From the NCBI GenBank assembly GCA_030827135.1, contig JAURFE010000001.1:1393946-1457945 (forward strand): a stretch of 64,000 nt of DNA, given 5' to 3'. Below the pieces are notes generated by a model, which worked only from the letters and a program-made list of their open reading frames with translations, searched no databases and had not been told where the DNA came from. Shown piece after piece: positions 55,655-64,000 of the stretch. Position 1 is the first letter of the stretch; each line of letters begins with the position of its first letter. A program made the position numbers and the translations under genes. Source of the stretch: Vicinamibacterales bacterium. GTDB taxonomy: Bacteria > Acidobacteriota > Vicinamibacteria > Vicinamibacterales > SCN-69-37.

Positions 55655-57955
55655 TCAGCCGATCCGCACGGCCATCATCGTGGCGTCGTCGCCGGGTTCG
55701 CGGGTACCTCGGAAGGACGTGACTGCTTCTTCGACCTGCTGCAGGACGCGATCGGGCGTCGAGGGGCCGCACGATCCGATCGACACGAGCAGCGCCTCGA
55801 GGCGATCGGTCCCGAACATCTCGTCCGCTTCATTCTCAGACTCGACACAGCCGTCGGTGTAGAAGAAGAGCAGGTCGCCACTTGACAGGGCGACGTCGCG
55901 GTGGGAATAACCGCGCCCGGCGAGGAGACCAATCGGAATACCGGTCGCGTGCATCTTCTCGAGCGCCTGGCCTGGACGCAGCACAAATTGAGGGTTGTGC
56001 CCCGCGTTAACGTACTGCAGGCGCCGCGTCGTCGGATCGAAGATGCCCAGGAACAACGTCACGTAGAGCCGCGTCCCAGCAGCGGACGCCATGTCGCGAT
56101 CGAGCGCCTCGGCGATCGCAGAGAGGTTCTGCCCCATCGCCAGCCGCGTGCGCAGCGACGCCTGAATGTTTGCCATCAGGAGCGCGGCACCGACACCCTT
56201 GCCGGACACGTCGCCGACCAGCAGGGCGACATGGCCACTGTCCAGCGCGAAGTAGTTGAAAAAATCGCCGCCGACCTCACGCGCAGGGATCGAGACACCC
56301 TGCACTTCCGTCAGGCCGAACGACATCGGCGCTCTCGGCAACATGTCGCTCTGTATCTGGCGGCCCAGTTCGAGCTCGCGACGCAATCGTTCCTGTTCGC
56401 CGACCGCATGCTGATGGCGCTCAACGTCCTCGGCCATCTTGTTGAACGCTGACGCCAGCTCGCCGACTTCGTCGCGGCTGCGCACCGGCACGCGCGCGCG
56501 ATAGTCGCCGTGCGCAATTCGATCGACACCTTCCGTCAGGTCGGTCAAATCTTTTGTGAGCTGGCCCGACAATGGCACGACGCCGACGATCAGAATCCCG
56601 ATCAGCAGCAGGCCGAGACCCGCGTTCCGGCCCGCGGTGCGGCGCAAGTCACCGAGGGAATCGCCAACCGGACGCGCGATCCCGAAACGGAGCCCGGATC
56701 CCGAGGGGTCGGCCGTCATGAAGACCACCCAGTCAGGCAACACGGTCTTGCCGAGTGGTCCGTCCGGGCGCGCAATCGGCCCCAGGTCCTCAACCGTCTT
56801 GTGGTCCGCGTCGTTCGCGGTATACACCTTGCCGTCAGGACCAACCGCAAAGGGCACTTCGCCCTGCTCCCGGCGCGTCGGCGAGAACACAGTGGCCAGC
56901 ACGTTCTCCAGGTCGATCGTCGCATTGACCTCGCCAACGACCTTGCCGTCCTGCATCAGTTTGACGTCAAGTTTGTTCCCCACCAGCGTGGAGGCGCGGG
57001 TCACCGGCCGTGTGGGTGCCGCTGGCGGCGCCGGCGACGTGCGTGGTTCGGACGCTGGTGCCGGCGCATCGGCCGCGGGCGTCGATGTCGATGCCGTGGT
57101 GGTCACCGCAGCCACCGGCGGCACGACGGGATTCCCCGGAGGTGGCGCGACCGCCGACGGCTCATGCCGCACCGCATCCGACTTCTTCTGCAACTGTTCC
57201 GCACCGATGCGGATGCCTTCGGCAATGCCCATCATCCGCAGGTTCACTTCGCGCGCCATCTGCTGTCGCTGCTCGGGCGTCATCTTGTCAGCGCCACCAT
57301 CGGGCACGTACTTGCTGAACATCTCTCTGGCGATCGCGCCCATGTCGATGACGACACGGTCGGGTGCTGCCGGCGCGGCCGGCGGCGGCACGGCGGGCGG
57401 CGCGGGGACACCCTCGGCGGGCTTCACCGGATCAGGAGGAACAGTGGGCGGCGTCTGTGGCGGGCGGGTTCCCCGGCCGCGGCCCGGCGGGCGGAGACCA
57501 CCTCCGCGCATGCCCTGGAATTCGACCGTCTGCAGCAACATCGCCGCGGCCCCGAGCGCCTCGGCCACCCGCGCCCGTTCCGTCGACGTCGCAGGCTGGG
57601 ACGCGACGGCGGTCGCCGCCACCTGTGCCGCCTCGGCCACCACACCCAGCTCCGTCGTCGGGGCGGCCGGGCGGGTTGGTTCAGAATCTGCGGCGGCGGA
57701 CTGTGGCTCCGGCCGTTGGGCGACGCGCACCACGGGGGGCTCGTTCATATCCGCCAGTTGCTCAACACGCGCACTCAACTCCGCCGTCACCAACTGCATC
57801 CGCTGCGTCATGTCCGACGACAGCGCATCCGCCTCGCGCGTGGCCAGATCCTGCAACGCCCGCACCTGACTCGTGTACGAAAAATACGTGACGGCGGTCA
57901 GCGGCACGACCGAAAGGACCAGGAAGGCGACGATGAGGCGGGTCCGGAGTTTCAT
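55655..57955 (-). CDS. Membrane-bound SpoIIE/PP2C-type serine phosphatase with HAMP domain (RsbU-like)
   Basis: 766-aa protein starting at 57955 (MKLRTRLIVAFLVLSVVPLT, first membrane span). A long extracytoplasmic region with Pro/Ala-rich stretches follows, then a second span (LGLLLIGILIVGVVPLSG), a HAMP linker (RIAHGDYRARVPVRSRDEVG) and a SpoIIE phosphatase domain. Metal-binding motifs are present: REVGGDFFNYF, VGDVSGKGVGAALLM and GDDATMMAVRIG. It probably dephosphorylates an anti-sigma-factor antagonist in response to an external cue. No anti-sigma gene lies beside it. It is last in the minus-strand convoy, 13 bp after the exonuclease gene. Confidence 0.9.
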   Translation of the reverse strand: MKLRTRLIVAFLVLSVVPLTAVTYFSYTSQVRALQDLATREADALSSDMTQRMQLVTAELSARVEQLADMNEPPVVRVAQRPEPQSAAADSEPTRPAAPTTELGVVAEAAQVAATAVASQPATSTERARVAEALGAAAMLLQTVEFQGMRGGGLRPPGRGRGTRPPQTPPTVPPDPVKPAEGVPAPPAVPPPAAPAAPDRVVIDMGAIAREMFSKYVPDGGADKMTPEQRQQMAREVNLRMMGIAEGIRIGAEQLQKKSDAVRHEPSAVAPPPGNPVVPPVAAVTTTASTSTPAADAPAPASEPRTSPAPPAAPTRPVTRASTLVGNKLDVKLMQDGKVVGEVNATIDLENVLATVFSPTRREQGEVPFAVGPDGKVYTANDADHKTVEDLGPIARPDGPLGKTVLPDWVVFMTADPSGSGLRFGIARPVGDSLGDLRRTAGRNAGLGLLLIGILIVGVVPLSGQLTKDLTDLTEGVDRIAHGDYRARVPVRSRDEVGELASAFNKMAEDVERHQHAVGEQERLRRELELGRQIQSDMLPRAPMSFGLTEVQGVSIPAREVGGDFFNYFALDSGHVALLVGDVSGKGVGAALLMANIQASLRTRLAMGQNLSAIAEALDRDMASAAGTRLYVTLFLGIFDPTTRRLQYVNAGHNPQFVLRPGQALEKMHATGIPIGLLAGRGYSHRDVALSSGDLLFFYTDGCVESENEADEMFGTDRLEALLVSIGSCGPSTPDRVLQQVEEAVTSFRGTREPGDDATMMAVRIG

Positions 57956-57968
57956 GATGTGTCTGAGA

Positions 57969-58742
57969 TCAGGGCGCGAACGTGGCCACAACGGGCGCGT
58001 GGTCGCTCGTGCCGAACTCCCGGCGCGACACGCATGTTACGGCAGTTGCACCCACCGCAGTCGTCGCCAGCACGTAGTCGATGCGCCAGCCGATATTGCG
58101 CTGGCGGAGGCTGCGCCACGGGGCCCACCACGTGAACAACTCGCTGTTGTCGGGATCCAGCGCGCGTCCGACGTCGGTCATGCCCGTGTTCAGCACCTGG
58201 GCAAAGAGGTCACGTTCCTCAGGGCGTGTGCCGATCTGGTTGACCTTGCGTTCCTTTGGATGCACGTCCCGCTCCTCACGCGCCACGTTGATATCCCCAC
58301 AGAGCACCAGCGCCGGGCCGGTCCGGGTCGTTTCAGCGAGCCACTGCTGGAGGTCCCCGAAAAAGCGCATCTTCGCCTCGTAGTCCTTGCCTCCGTTGGG
58401 CACATAGACCGAGACGAAACGAAGCGGTCCCTGGTTTACTCCGCCGGCCACAGGCACATCGGCCACGACGATGCGGTTCTCGAAGTCGAAGTCGGGGTGC
58501 CAGAACCGTGGCGCGTCGGCGGCAAACGTCCGTCGAATCAACAACGCGACGCCCGAATACCCTCCCGCTCCGTGCCAGACCGACCAGTACTCTCCCGGAT
58601 TCACCAGTAATTCCGGCACCTGGGCCGGAGTTGCCTTGATCTCCTGGAGACACAACACATCGGGCTGCTCCGTCTCGAGCAGCTCCTGCACCTGGGCCTG
58701 GCGCGCCCGGATGCCGTTCACGTTCCACGTAATGACCTTCAC
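57969..58742 (-). CDS. xth: Exodeoxyribonuclease III (AP endonuclease)
   Basis: 257-aa protein starting at GTG 58742, overlapping the upstream stop (GTGA). Signatures of the ExoIII family are present: ITWNVNGIRAR, LCLQEIKA (metal Glu), GGYSGVALLIR, CGDINVAREERDVHP, WRIDYVLAT and TSDHAPVVATF (catalytic Asp-His). It repairs abasic sites and has 3'-5' exonuclease activity. It is embedded in a convoy of overlapping minus-strand genes without an evident functional link. Confidence 0.94.
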   Translation of the reverse strand: MKVITWNVNGIRARQAQVQELLETEQPDVLCLQEIKATPAQVPELLVNPGEYWSVWHGAGGYSGVALLIRRTFAADAPRFWHPDFDFENRIVVADVPVAGGVNQGPLRFVSVYVPNGGKDYEAKMRFFGDLQQWLAETTRTGPALVLCGDINVAREERDVHPKERKVNQIGTRPEERDLFAQVLNTGMTDVGRALDPDNSELFTWWAPWRSLRQRNIGWRIDYVLATTAVGATAVTCVSRREFGTSDHAPVVATFAP

Positions 58743-59908
58743 GCCAGTGCCTTTAGTCCCGCCACCAGGCGGCCCACACCCTCAGCGGCGGTGTCCTTGT
58801 CCAACGCCCCATAGGACACGCGCAGCGAACAGCCGTCCGTCGCGCCAAACGCCGACCCGGGGATGACCGCCACGCGATGATCCCGGATGAGTCGTTCGGT
58901 GAACGACAGCGCGTCCCGGGTGGTGTGCACCGTGATGAAGTAATAAAACGCGCCAAGGGCCGAAGGCACATCACACGGAACCGACGGATCCTCCAACGCA
59001 CCCGCCATCATCATTCGCATCTCATTGAGTCGCGTGAGGTGGCCGTCGCAGTACGCGCGGCCGACCCGCATGGCCGCCAGCGCCACGCGCTGCGACACGA
59101 CCGGCGGACAGACGAGCAGCGTGTCCTGAATCTTGTTGACCGCTTCCCACAACGCCTCAGGAATCACCATGTATCCCATGCGCCAGCTGGCCAGTCCGTA
59201 CGCCTTCGACAGCGAATACATCGAAATGGTATGGCCTGATGCGCCTGCAATACTGCCGGGCGAAAAGTGCGACGCGCCCGCATACAGAAAGTATTCGTAC
59301 ACCTCGTCGTGCACGTGAAAGATGCCTCGATCGCGGCACAACGCGTTGACGGCCCGGAGTGCGGACTCCGGATACACAACACCCGACGGATTGTTGGGCG
59401 AGACGGTGACGATGGCGCGGGTGCGGGGGGTGATGGCACCCGCAATTGCATCGAGGTCAAGTTGCCGCTGGGCGTCGGTGGGCACGGGCACGACGCGCGC
59501 ACCGGCCATCTCGATGGCCATTTCGTGATTGAAGTAATACGGCACGGGCAGAATGACCTCGTCGCCGGGGTCGGTCACCGCGAGCATCGCGTTCATGAAC
59601 GCCAGATTGCCGCCGGCCGTCACCACCACACGGCTGCCGTTCGTCACCTCGATCTGATTCTCAATACGCAGTTTGTCCGCGATCGCCGCCACCAGTGAAA
59701 CTTCGCCTTCGACGGCGCCGTACCGGTGGTCAAGCGGTGACTCCGGGAACGTCGCCAGCGCCGCGACGGCCTCAGGCGGCGGGCCGTACGATACGACCCC
59801 CTGGCCGAGCGACACCGTGCCGGGTGTCTCAGCGATCCACCGGCTGACGATCGGAATGATCGGTGTTTGCACCGCCGCCAGGCGGCGGGACTGCGCGTGA
59901 TGACTCAT
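58739..59908 (-). CDS. PLP-dependent class I/II aminotransferase
   Basis: 389-aa protein. The start at 59908 gives an ATGA overlap with the propeller gene; a longer frame would begin within that gene. Fold type I signatures are VVVTAGGNLAFMNAMLAV, SPNNPSGVVYP (cofactor-contacting Asn/Pro), HVHDEVYEYF (Asp pairing with the pyridine N) and SLSKAYGLASWRMGY with the Schiff-base Lys, plus a C-terminal LRVSYG with the carboxylate-binding Arg. It resembles aspartate/aromatic aminotransferases; the substrate pair is not certain. Confidence 0.92.
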   Translation of the reverse strand: MSHHAQSRRLAAVQTPIIPIVSRWIAETPGTVSLGQGVVSYGPPPEAVAALATFPESPLDHRYGAVEGEVSLVAAIADKLRIENQIEVTNGSRVVVTAGGNLAFMNAMLAVTDPGDEVILPVPYYFNHEMAIEMAGARVVPVPTDAQRQLDLDAIAGAITPRTRAIVTVSPNNPSGVVYPESALRAVNALCRDRGIFHVHDEVYEYFLYAGASHFSPGSIAGASGHTISMYSLSKAYGLASWRMGYMVIPEALWEAVNKIQDTLLVCPPVVSQRVALAAMRVGRAYCDGHLTRLNEMRMMMAGALEDPSVPCDVPSALGAFYYFITVHTTRDALSFTERLIRDHRVAVIPGSAFGATDGCSLRVSYGALDKDTAAEGVGRLVAGLKALA

Positions 59909-60816
59909 CGAGCGTCGGCCTGCGACACGATGGCGATCCAGCGGCCATCCGGGCTCACCGTCAGGCGCGTGATGTTCTCCACACCCTGCTTCGTGAGGTC
60001 GGCAATCTCTGTCCACGCCGCCTGGTCTGGGCTTGTCGAAGGCCGCCACATGAACAACTTGCCTTTCTGTCCCATGACGATGGCGCCGTCGGGAGTCCAG
60101 GCAAGGTCCTCGCTTCGTTCGAGCGTGGGCGTCAGCGTCGTGATCTGCCGTGTCCTGGGATCCAGCTCACGAATCACCCAGGGGCCGTCGGCCGGCTTGT
60201 GCACGAAGCTCACCGTGCCGCGCCCGGGGCGCAGCAACAACGACCGGCCGATGCTCTTTTCGATGACGTCACTGCCGCCGGTGCGCAGGTTGAGCAGCTG
60301 CAGCGTGTTGGGTTCGCGCTGGGCGCCAAGCACGAACGTGGCCATCTCCGATTCGGAGATCCACACGTGGTACCCGATCAGCCCCATATGGGTCCAGGCG
60401 AGGCCCGCGTCGGTGCCGTCCATCATGAACCGCCACAACTTCTGCTCGGCGCCACGCACGGTCGAAAACGTCCGCCCGTCCGGCGTGAGCGTCGGCGAGT
60501 ACTCGTTCTCCGCGGTGCGCGTGACCTGCACAGTCCGCTTCTCGGTGATGTCGTAACGGTAGATGTCGGTCTGGACGCCATCCCGCTGGGACGAAAACAA
60601 CACGCCGCTGGAGTCCGCGAGAAACTGCGGCTGGTTGTCATACCCGCGGTTGTTCGTGATGTTGAGCGGACGCCCCACGGTCACTTTCGCACCGGCGGTC
60701 GTCAGCGGCGAGAGAAAAATCTCGGTGGCCGGCGGCGTCTGCGCCCCCAGCACCACGCCCCCGGCACCCAGGACCACACAAAGCACCCAGCACCTGGCAC
60801 CCAGCACCAATTTCAT
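59905..60816 (-). CDS. Exported PD40/TolB-like beta-propeller protein
   Basis: 303-aa protein whose signal peptide (MKLVLGARCWVLCVVLGAGG...GAQ) is encoded by repeated GGTGCTGGG-like words. Propeller blades of the PD40 form are visible: YDNQPQFLADSSGVLFSSQ, NEYSPTLTPDGRTFSTVRG, SEDLAWTPDGAIVMGQKG and ITRLTVSPDGRWIAIVSQ. It is probably periplasmic. It overlaps the genes on either side by 4 bp (ATGA), so it is cotranscribed with the RNA methyltransferase and the aminotransferase. Function unknown. Confidence 0.85.
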   Translation of the reverse strand: MKLVLGARCWVLCVVLGAGGVVLGAQTPPATEIFLSPLTTAGAKVTVGRPLNITNNRGYDNQPQFLADSSGVLFSSQRDGVQTDIYRYDITEKRTVQVTRTAENEYSPTLTPDGRTFSTVRGAEQKLWRFMMDGTDAGLAWTHMGLIGYHVWISESEMATFVLGAQREPNTLQLLNLRTGGSDVIEKSIGRSLLLRPGRGTVSFVHKPADGPWVIRELDPRTRQITTLTPTLERSEDLAWTPDGAIVMGQKGKLFMWRPSTSPDQAAWTEIADLTKQGVENITRLTVSPDGRWIAIVSQADAR

Positions 60817-61607
60817 AACATCCTCCGTGAGAGAGCATAAACCGCGACGGCAGTCGCCACGGCGACATTGAGCGAGTCGACGTCGCTTGCCATGGGAATT
60901 CGTGCTTCGACATCAGCCAGGCGCCGTGCCTCGGCCGACAGACCTTCGCCTTCGGAGCCGACGAGAAGCACCCATCCGCGGTCCGGCGAATGGAGCCCAG
61001 AGGCTTCAATATCCGGCGCTGTCGGGTCCGGCGTCGTGGCCACGAGCCGGTGTCCCGAGGCCTTGAGCTGCTGCAACACGTCCGGCCACGGTGTCGCCGA
61101 GACAACCGCGGAGGTCAACACCGCCCCCATCGAGGTGCGGATGGCCTTGCGATAAAACGGGTCGGCACATTCGGGCCCCATCAGCAGCGCCCGCGCGCCC
61201 ATCGCTGATGCACTGCGCGCGATACTGCCGACGTTGTCAGGATCGCGCACGCGCTCCAGCAACACCGACAAGCCGCCGGTGGTGTGTTCAGGTGTCCATG
61301 CAGGCAGAGGTTCCCGCTCGGCAAAAGCGACGCAGCCTTGATGCAGCCGGAACTTCGTGAGCGCGTCCAGATCAGCCTGGGACTGCACCACCACGCGCGG
61401 CCGGCGCAAGGGCGGCAGCGCGTGAATCACGTCTGCGAGTGCGGCTTCAGCCGTCGGCGTGACCAATAACCCGACCACCGTAAATCGCGGCGTCGCAAGC
61501 AACCTGCGCGTGACGTGCCGGCCTTCGGCGACAAATACGCCCCGCGCCACCAGCCACGCCGGATCAGCGGTGTGCGTTGCAATCTCGAATAGATCGTCCG
61601 TCGTCAC
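60813..61607 (-). CDS. TrmH/SpoU-family RNA 2'-O-methyltransferase
   Basis: 264-aa protein. An N-terminal substrate-binding domain (SpoU_sub_bind-like) precedes the SPOUT knot with motif 1 LLERVRDPDNVGSIARSA, motif 2 VLLVGSEGEGLS and motif 3 IPMASDVDSLNVAVATAVAV. Motif 1 has the catalytic Arg and Asn. It probably methylates a ribose in rRNA or tRNA; the exact nucleotide is not deducible. It overlaps both neighbours by ATGA. Confidence 0.92.
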   Translation of the reverse strand: MTTDDLFEIATHTADPAWLVARGVFVAEGRHVTRRLLATPRFTVVGLLVTPTAEAALADVIHALPPLRRPRVVVQSQADLDALTKFRLHQGCVAFAEREPLPAWTPEHTTGGLSVLLERVRDPDNVGSIARSASAMGARALLMGPECADPFYRKAIRTSMGAVLTSAVVSATPWPDVLQQLKASGHRLVATTPDPTAPDIEASGLHSPDRGWVLLVGSEGEGLSAEARRLADVEARIPMASDVDSLNVAVATAVAVYALSRRML

Positions 61608-62188
61608 GCACGCGTCACCTGACGACGACTGCGATGGGCGTCCAGCACACTCAGGCCGAGAGGTTTGCTCAAATAGACTTTCGCGTCCATCACGTCCGGA
61701 GACACTTCAAGTTTGATCACGTTGAACTGCAGCGTGTCGAGCGCGCCGCGCATGTCGTAATAGCGGTTCTTGGTCTTGACGACCACCTCGTCAAATTCGC
61801 GGGAGACCGCCCACACTTCCTGCTCTTCGGTGAGCGCGCGGAAGTGGCCCTGTCCGCGCCAGTCCCGGCGCGTCGCGCCCAGCCAGTTGTAAAGAATGCG
61901 CCGACCGCTGAACACAACAGATCCCGTCAACCGCCGCACCAGGTCGGCCAGCGCAGGATCGGTCTCGTCGGCGCGAAGCTCGTGCGACACCTTGTAGGAC
62001 ACCGGCACCACCGTGCCGTCTTCCAGCGGAGCCTCAGCCATCAGGATCTGGCATTCGCGATCCTGCAGGCGTGTGATGATGTCGTTGGCCGTCTTCCGCT
62101 GTGGGAATTCATTGAAGAACTCCTCGATGTAGGCAATCTCCAGGGCGCCCTGTTGGAGGGGATATTCGCGAAGGTGATAATCCGGCAC
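61604..62188 (-). CDS. GNAT-like N-acetyltransferase
   Basis: 194-aa protein. The central part RILYNWLGATRRDWRGQGH followed by FRALTEEQEVWAVS is the GNAT acetyl-CoA-binding strand-loop-helix (R-G-Q-G-H-F in motif A). KNRYYDMRGALDTLQFNVIK is a typical C-terminal GNAT segment. Substrate unknown. First of the chain of ATGA-overlapping genes that runs down to the exonuclease gene. A 41-bp gap separates it from the permease gene upstream. Confidence 0.75.
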   Translation of the reverse strand: MPDYHLREYPLQQGALEIAYIEEFFNEFPQRKTANDIITRLQDRECQILMAEAPLEDGTVVPVSYKVSHELRADETDPALADLVRRLTGSVVFSGRRILYNWLGATRRDWRGQGHFRALTEEQEVWAVSREFDEVVVKTKNRYYDMRGALDTLQFNVIKLEVSPDVMDAKVYLSKPLGLSVLDAHRSRRQVTRA

Positions 62189-62229
62189 AGCCCGGCAATT
62201 CTATCGCGGGTCTCTGTCGGCGCTGCCTG

Positions 62230-64000
62230 TCAGTCGCTTCGGAGCGATGCGAGGAGCGGCAGACGCCGCACCGCCCTGGTGGCAATCAGCGCCGCCACCA
62301 CACCGGCGAGCGCCACGGCAAGCAGCCACACCATCGACAGAGCCGGAGGACGACCACCGCGGGCGATCAGAACCGGGGCGATCGACACGAGCGCGGCCAC
62401 CACGCCGACGCCAAGGCCAATCGCAACCAGACCGAGGTTCTCGGCAACCACCATCACGGAGAGGTCGCGCAACCGGTAGCCGGACGCCGACAACAGTGCG
62501 AGCTCACGCCGGCGTTCAAGCACATTACGCGCAGTCACGGCCGCCAGCCCGATCGTGCCGAGCACGAGGCCAAGGCCACCAAGTGTCTGGAACGTCGACA
62601 AATACGTGTTTTCGACGCGATGATACGCCTCGAGTCTCGCCAGGGCCGACTGGACGTCGGCCCCGTACGGTTCAAGCCGCTCCTCAATTGCCGTCGAGAC
62701 GTCGTCCGCACGCCCGGCGGCGGCCACCTGGATCAACATGACGCGATAACCGGTCGACTCGGGAAACACCTGCGCGAATGCCGACTCGGCAATCATGATC
62801 TCGCCCTGAAGCACACTGTCGGACAACGAACCGACAATGCGCAGGCGCACGGGTCGCGCGGTCTCAGCATCGATCGTCACGATGTCGCCGACCGCTGCGT
62901 GCAGCACGTACTGCAGTGATGTCGCGTCGACAATCGCGGGCACCACGCCGTCAGTCAATTCGCCGCGCAGCAGGCGCCAGGGGTTTTCTCGCTCGGCGTC
63001 GGTCGCGGCCACGGATTTCGCAAACGTGAACCGCCCTGCCTCGATCAGCGCCTCGGACACCCCCAGCACCCGCGGCTGTTTCGGCTGATAGAGATTCAGG
63101 CAGCTCGCATCGTCTCCCGGACGCAACCGTGCGCCGAACACGGAGACGCCGACAAACACGGGATCGTTGGCCTGAAACTGCATCCCGAGTTCTTCGCGCC
63201 CGGCGCTCGTTGATGGGTCATGCACAAACGGGAGCACGGATTCCGCGATGAGCGCGAACCCGCCGGTGCCGCCGCGCGGATCAGCCGCGGCATGTGTGTC
63301 CTTGCGGAAGGAATCCACCGACACGAGCAGAAACGCCGCAACCGCGACCAGTCCTGCAGATGTCATGCTGCGACCCGGCCGCCACGACGCATTGCGCCAC
63401 CCGAAACCCGCCAACGCGGCCAACCCCGAACCCCCGAGCACACCGGACTTCGGCGTCCGCAGGTGCGCTCCAAGCGCCATCAGCCCGCCAATCAGGATCA
63501 ACGCTCCGGCGCCGAAGAAACCGGCCGCCGCCGGCACGGCCCCAGTCGTGGTCACCGCTGCCAGTGCGACGGCGCCGGCGAGGATCACGATCGGCGCCAG
63601 ACGACGAATCGCCGATGGCGTTCGCGTGACGGTCGCCGCCGCGCTCGTGCTGCCGCTCAGCAGTTCCCGCGGAGAGTACTTTCGGACGGCGCGCACCGTC
63701 AGCCAGATACACACAAGCGCCGCAACCACGCCGCTCATTGCGCCGCCGGCCAAAGTCAGCTGATCGACGTGCAGTTCGAGCGCGGTTGTGCCCACGGCCC
63801 CCACCCACCAGGTGCGGAGGCCGTACATCATCAGCGCCGCCCACCCGATGGCCAGCACGACACCCACCACCGCGCCGGCCACCGCGACGACCACCCCCTC
63901 GATCAGGAACAGTCGCTGAATCCCCGCAACACTGAAGCCGGCAGCCCGCAGGACCCCGATTTCGCGCAGCCGTTGCTCGATCCCAAGCCGGAAGAACAGC
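62230..64000 (-). CDS. ABC-transporter permease of the FtsX family (5' end outside the window)
   Basis: At least 589 codons; the frame is still open at the window edge. The part nearest the edge reads FFRLGIEQRLREIGVLRAAG, the conserved FtsX/MacB 'R..EIGxLRAxG' segment, followed by membrane helices. A large periplasmic domain follows, and near the C-terminus a second FtsX unit (ERRRELALLSASGYRLRDLS) and final helices. It thus has two FtsX segments in one chain, like LolC/YbbP-type permeases. An ATPase partner would be expected upstream, outside the window. Confidence 0.87.
   Translation of the reverse strand, partial: LFFRLGIEQRLREIGVLRAAGFSVAGIQRLFLIEGVVVAVAGAVVGVVLAIGWAALMMYGLRTWWVGAVGTTALELHVDQLTLAGGAMSGVVAALVCIWLTVRAVRKYSPRELLSGSTSAAATVTRTPSAIRRLAPIVILAGAVALAAVTTTGAVPAAAGFFGAGALILIGGLMALGAHLRTPKSGVLGGSGLAALAGFGWRNASWRPGRSMTSAGLVAVAAFLLVSVDSFRKDTHAAADPRGGTGGFALIAESVLPFVHDPSTSAGREELGMQFQANDPVFVGVSVFGARLRPGDDASCLNLYQPKQPRVLGVSEALIEAGRFTFAKSVAATDAERENPWRLLRGELTDGVVPAIVDATSLQYVLHAAVGDIVTIDAETARPVRLRIVGSLSDSVLQGEIMIAESAFAQVFPESTGYRVMLIQVAAAGRADDVSTAIEERLEPYGADVQSALARLEAYHRVENTYLSTFQTLGGLGLVLGTIGLAAVTARNVLERRRELALLSASGYRLRDLSVMVVAENLGLVAIGLGVGVVAALVSIAPVLIARGGRPPALSMVWLLAVALAGVVAALIATRAVRRLPLLASLRSD

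Noticed and set aside
62230-64000. Treating the partial permease as an ADOP protein like the remnants at 42931 and 55387
   Set aside because: It carries two FtsX units in one chain with a different linker and C-terminus; no direct relation to the remnants could be shown by eye.

Overview
The window is uniformly GC-rich bacterial DNA and looks like an Acidobacteriota chromosome, most probably Vicinamibacteria. This is inferred from family content: three Oar-like TonB-dependent receptors with N-terminal carboxypeptidase-regulatory domains, two VWFA-related 'Acidobacterial domain' proteins, sulfatase-like/TPR fusions, DUF5117/DUF4953-type metalloproteases, BNR/VPS10-type beta-propellers, and remnants of duplicated MacB/FtsX-type (ADOP) permeases. 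No rRNA, tRNA, IS transposase, prophage or CRISPR array was seen.

Layout. 1-14.6 kb: a TonB-dependent receptor (-) with its own promoter and terminator lies divergent to a tight plus-strand cluster of three membrane-anchored alkaline-phosphatase-superfamily/TPR proteins. That cluster also holds two VWFA proteins and a PD40-like propeller. All three 'sulfatases' have Thr, not Cys/Ser, at the nucleophile position. 14.6-18.8 kb: a CarboxypepD_reg/TPR protein and a second TonB receptor (-). 18.8-26.4 kb: an orphan CsoR-type repressor (-), then a fatty-acid beta-oxidation operon (+): TetR/FadR-like regulator, FadN-like multifunctional protein, two alpha/beta hydrolases, thiolase and acyl-CoA dehydrogenase. 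A near-consensus FadR operator sits just before the regulator gene. 26.4-33.6 kb: a DUF1684 lipoprotein and HAD phosphatase (+), a truncated HAD ORF and an Asp-rich repeat lipoprotein (-), and three exported PQQ-like propellers (+). 33.7-36.3 kb: serine beta-lactamase-fold hydrolase, membrane protein, ABA4-like protein and hotdog thioesterase (-). 36.4-47.1 kb: a third TonB receptor, a small EamA-like protein, a zinc metalloprotease (-), a Nudix CoA pyrophosphatase and a large BNR propeller. 47.1-55.3 kb: a YgjP-like metallopeptidase (-) divergent from a TetR/TolC/MFP/RND efflux operon, then a beta-barrel protein. 55.3-64 kb: two fused gene remnants, then a minus-strand convoy whose genes mostly overlap by 4 bp: FtsX permease (partial), GNAT-like, TrmH, PD40 propeller, aminotransferase, exonuclease III and a SpoIIE-type phosphatase.

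The most notable pattern not explained by genes is a family of about 20 short hairpins. Each has an 8-10 bp stem, a loop of about 2-8 nt, and GTAG, or usually GGAG or GCAG (once GTCG), abutting one foot of the stem. The stems differ between copies but stay self-complementary. This is the architecture of REP/SMAG elements mobilised by RAYT (TnpA_REP) Y1 transposases, although no RAYT gene lies in the window. Several copies are tandem (32-33 bp period), lie within coding sequence or supply stop codons. A second layer of 7-8 bp word repeats (AATCCTC, ATTGCCCC and others) also reaches into gene ends and signal peptides.
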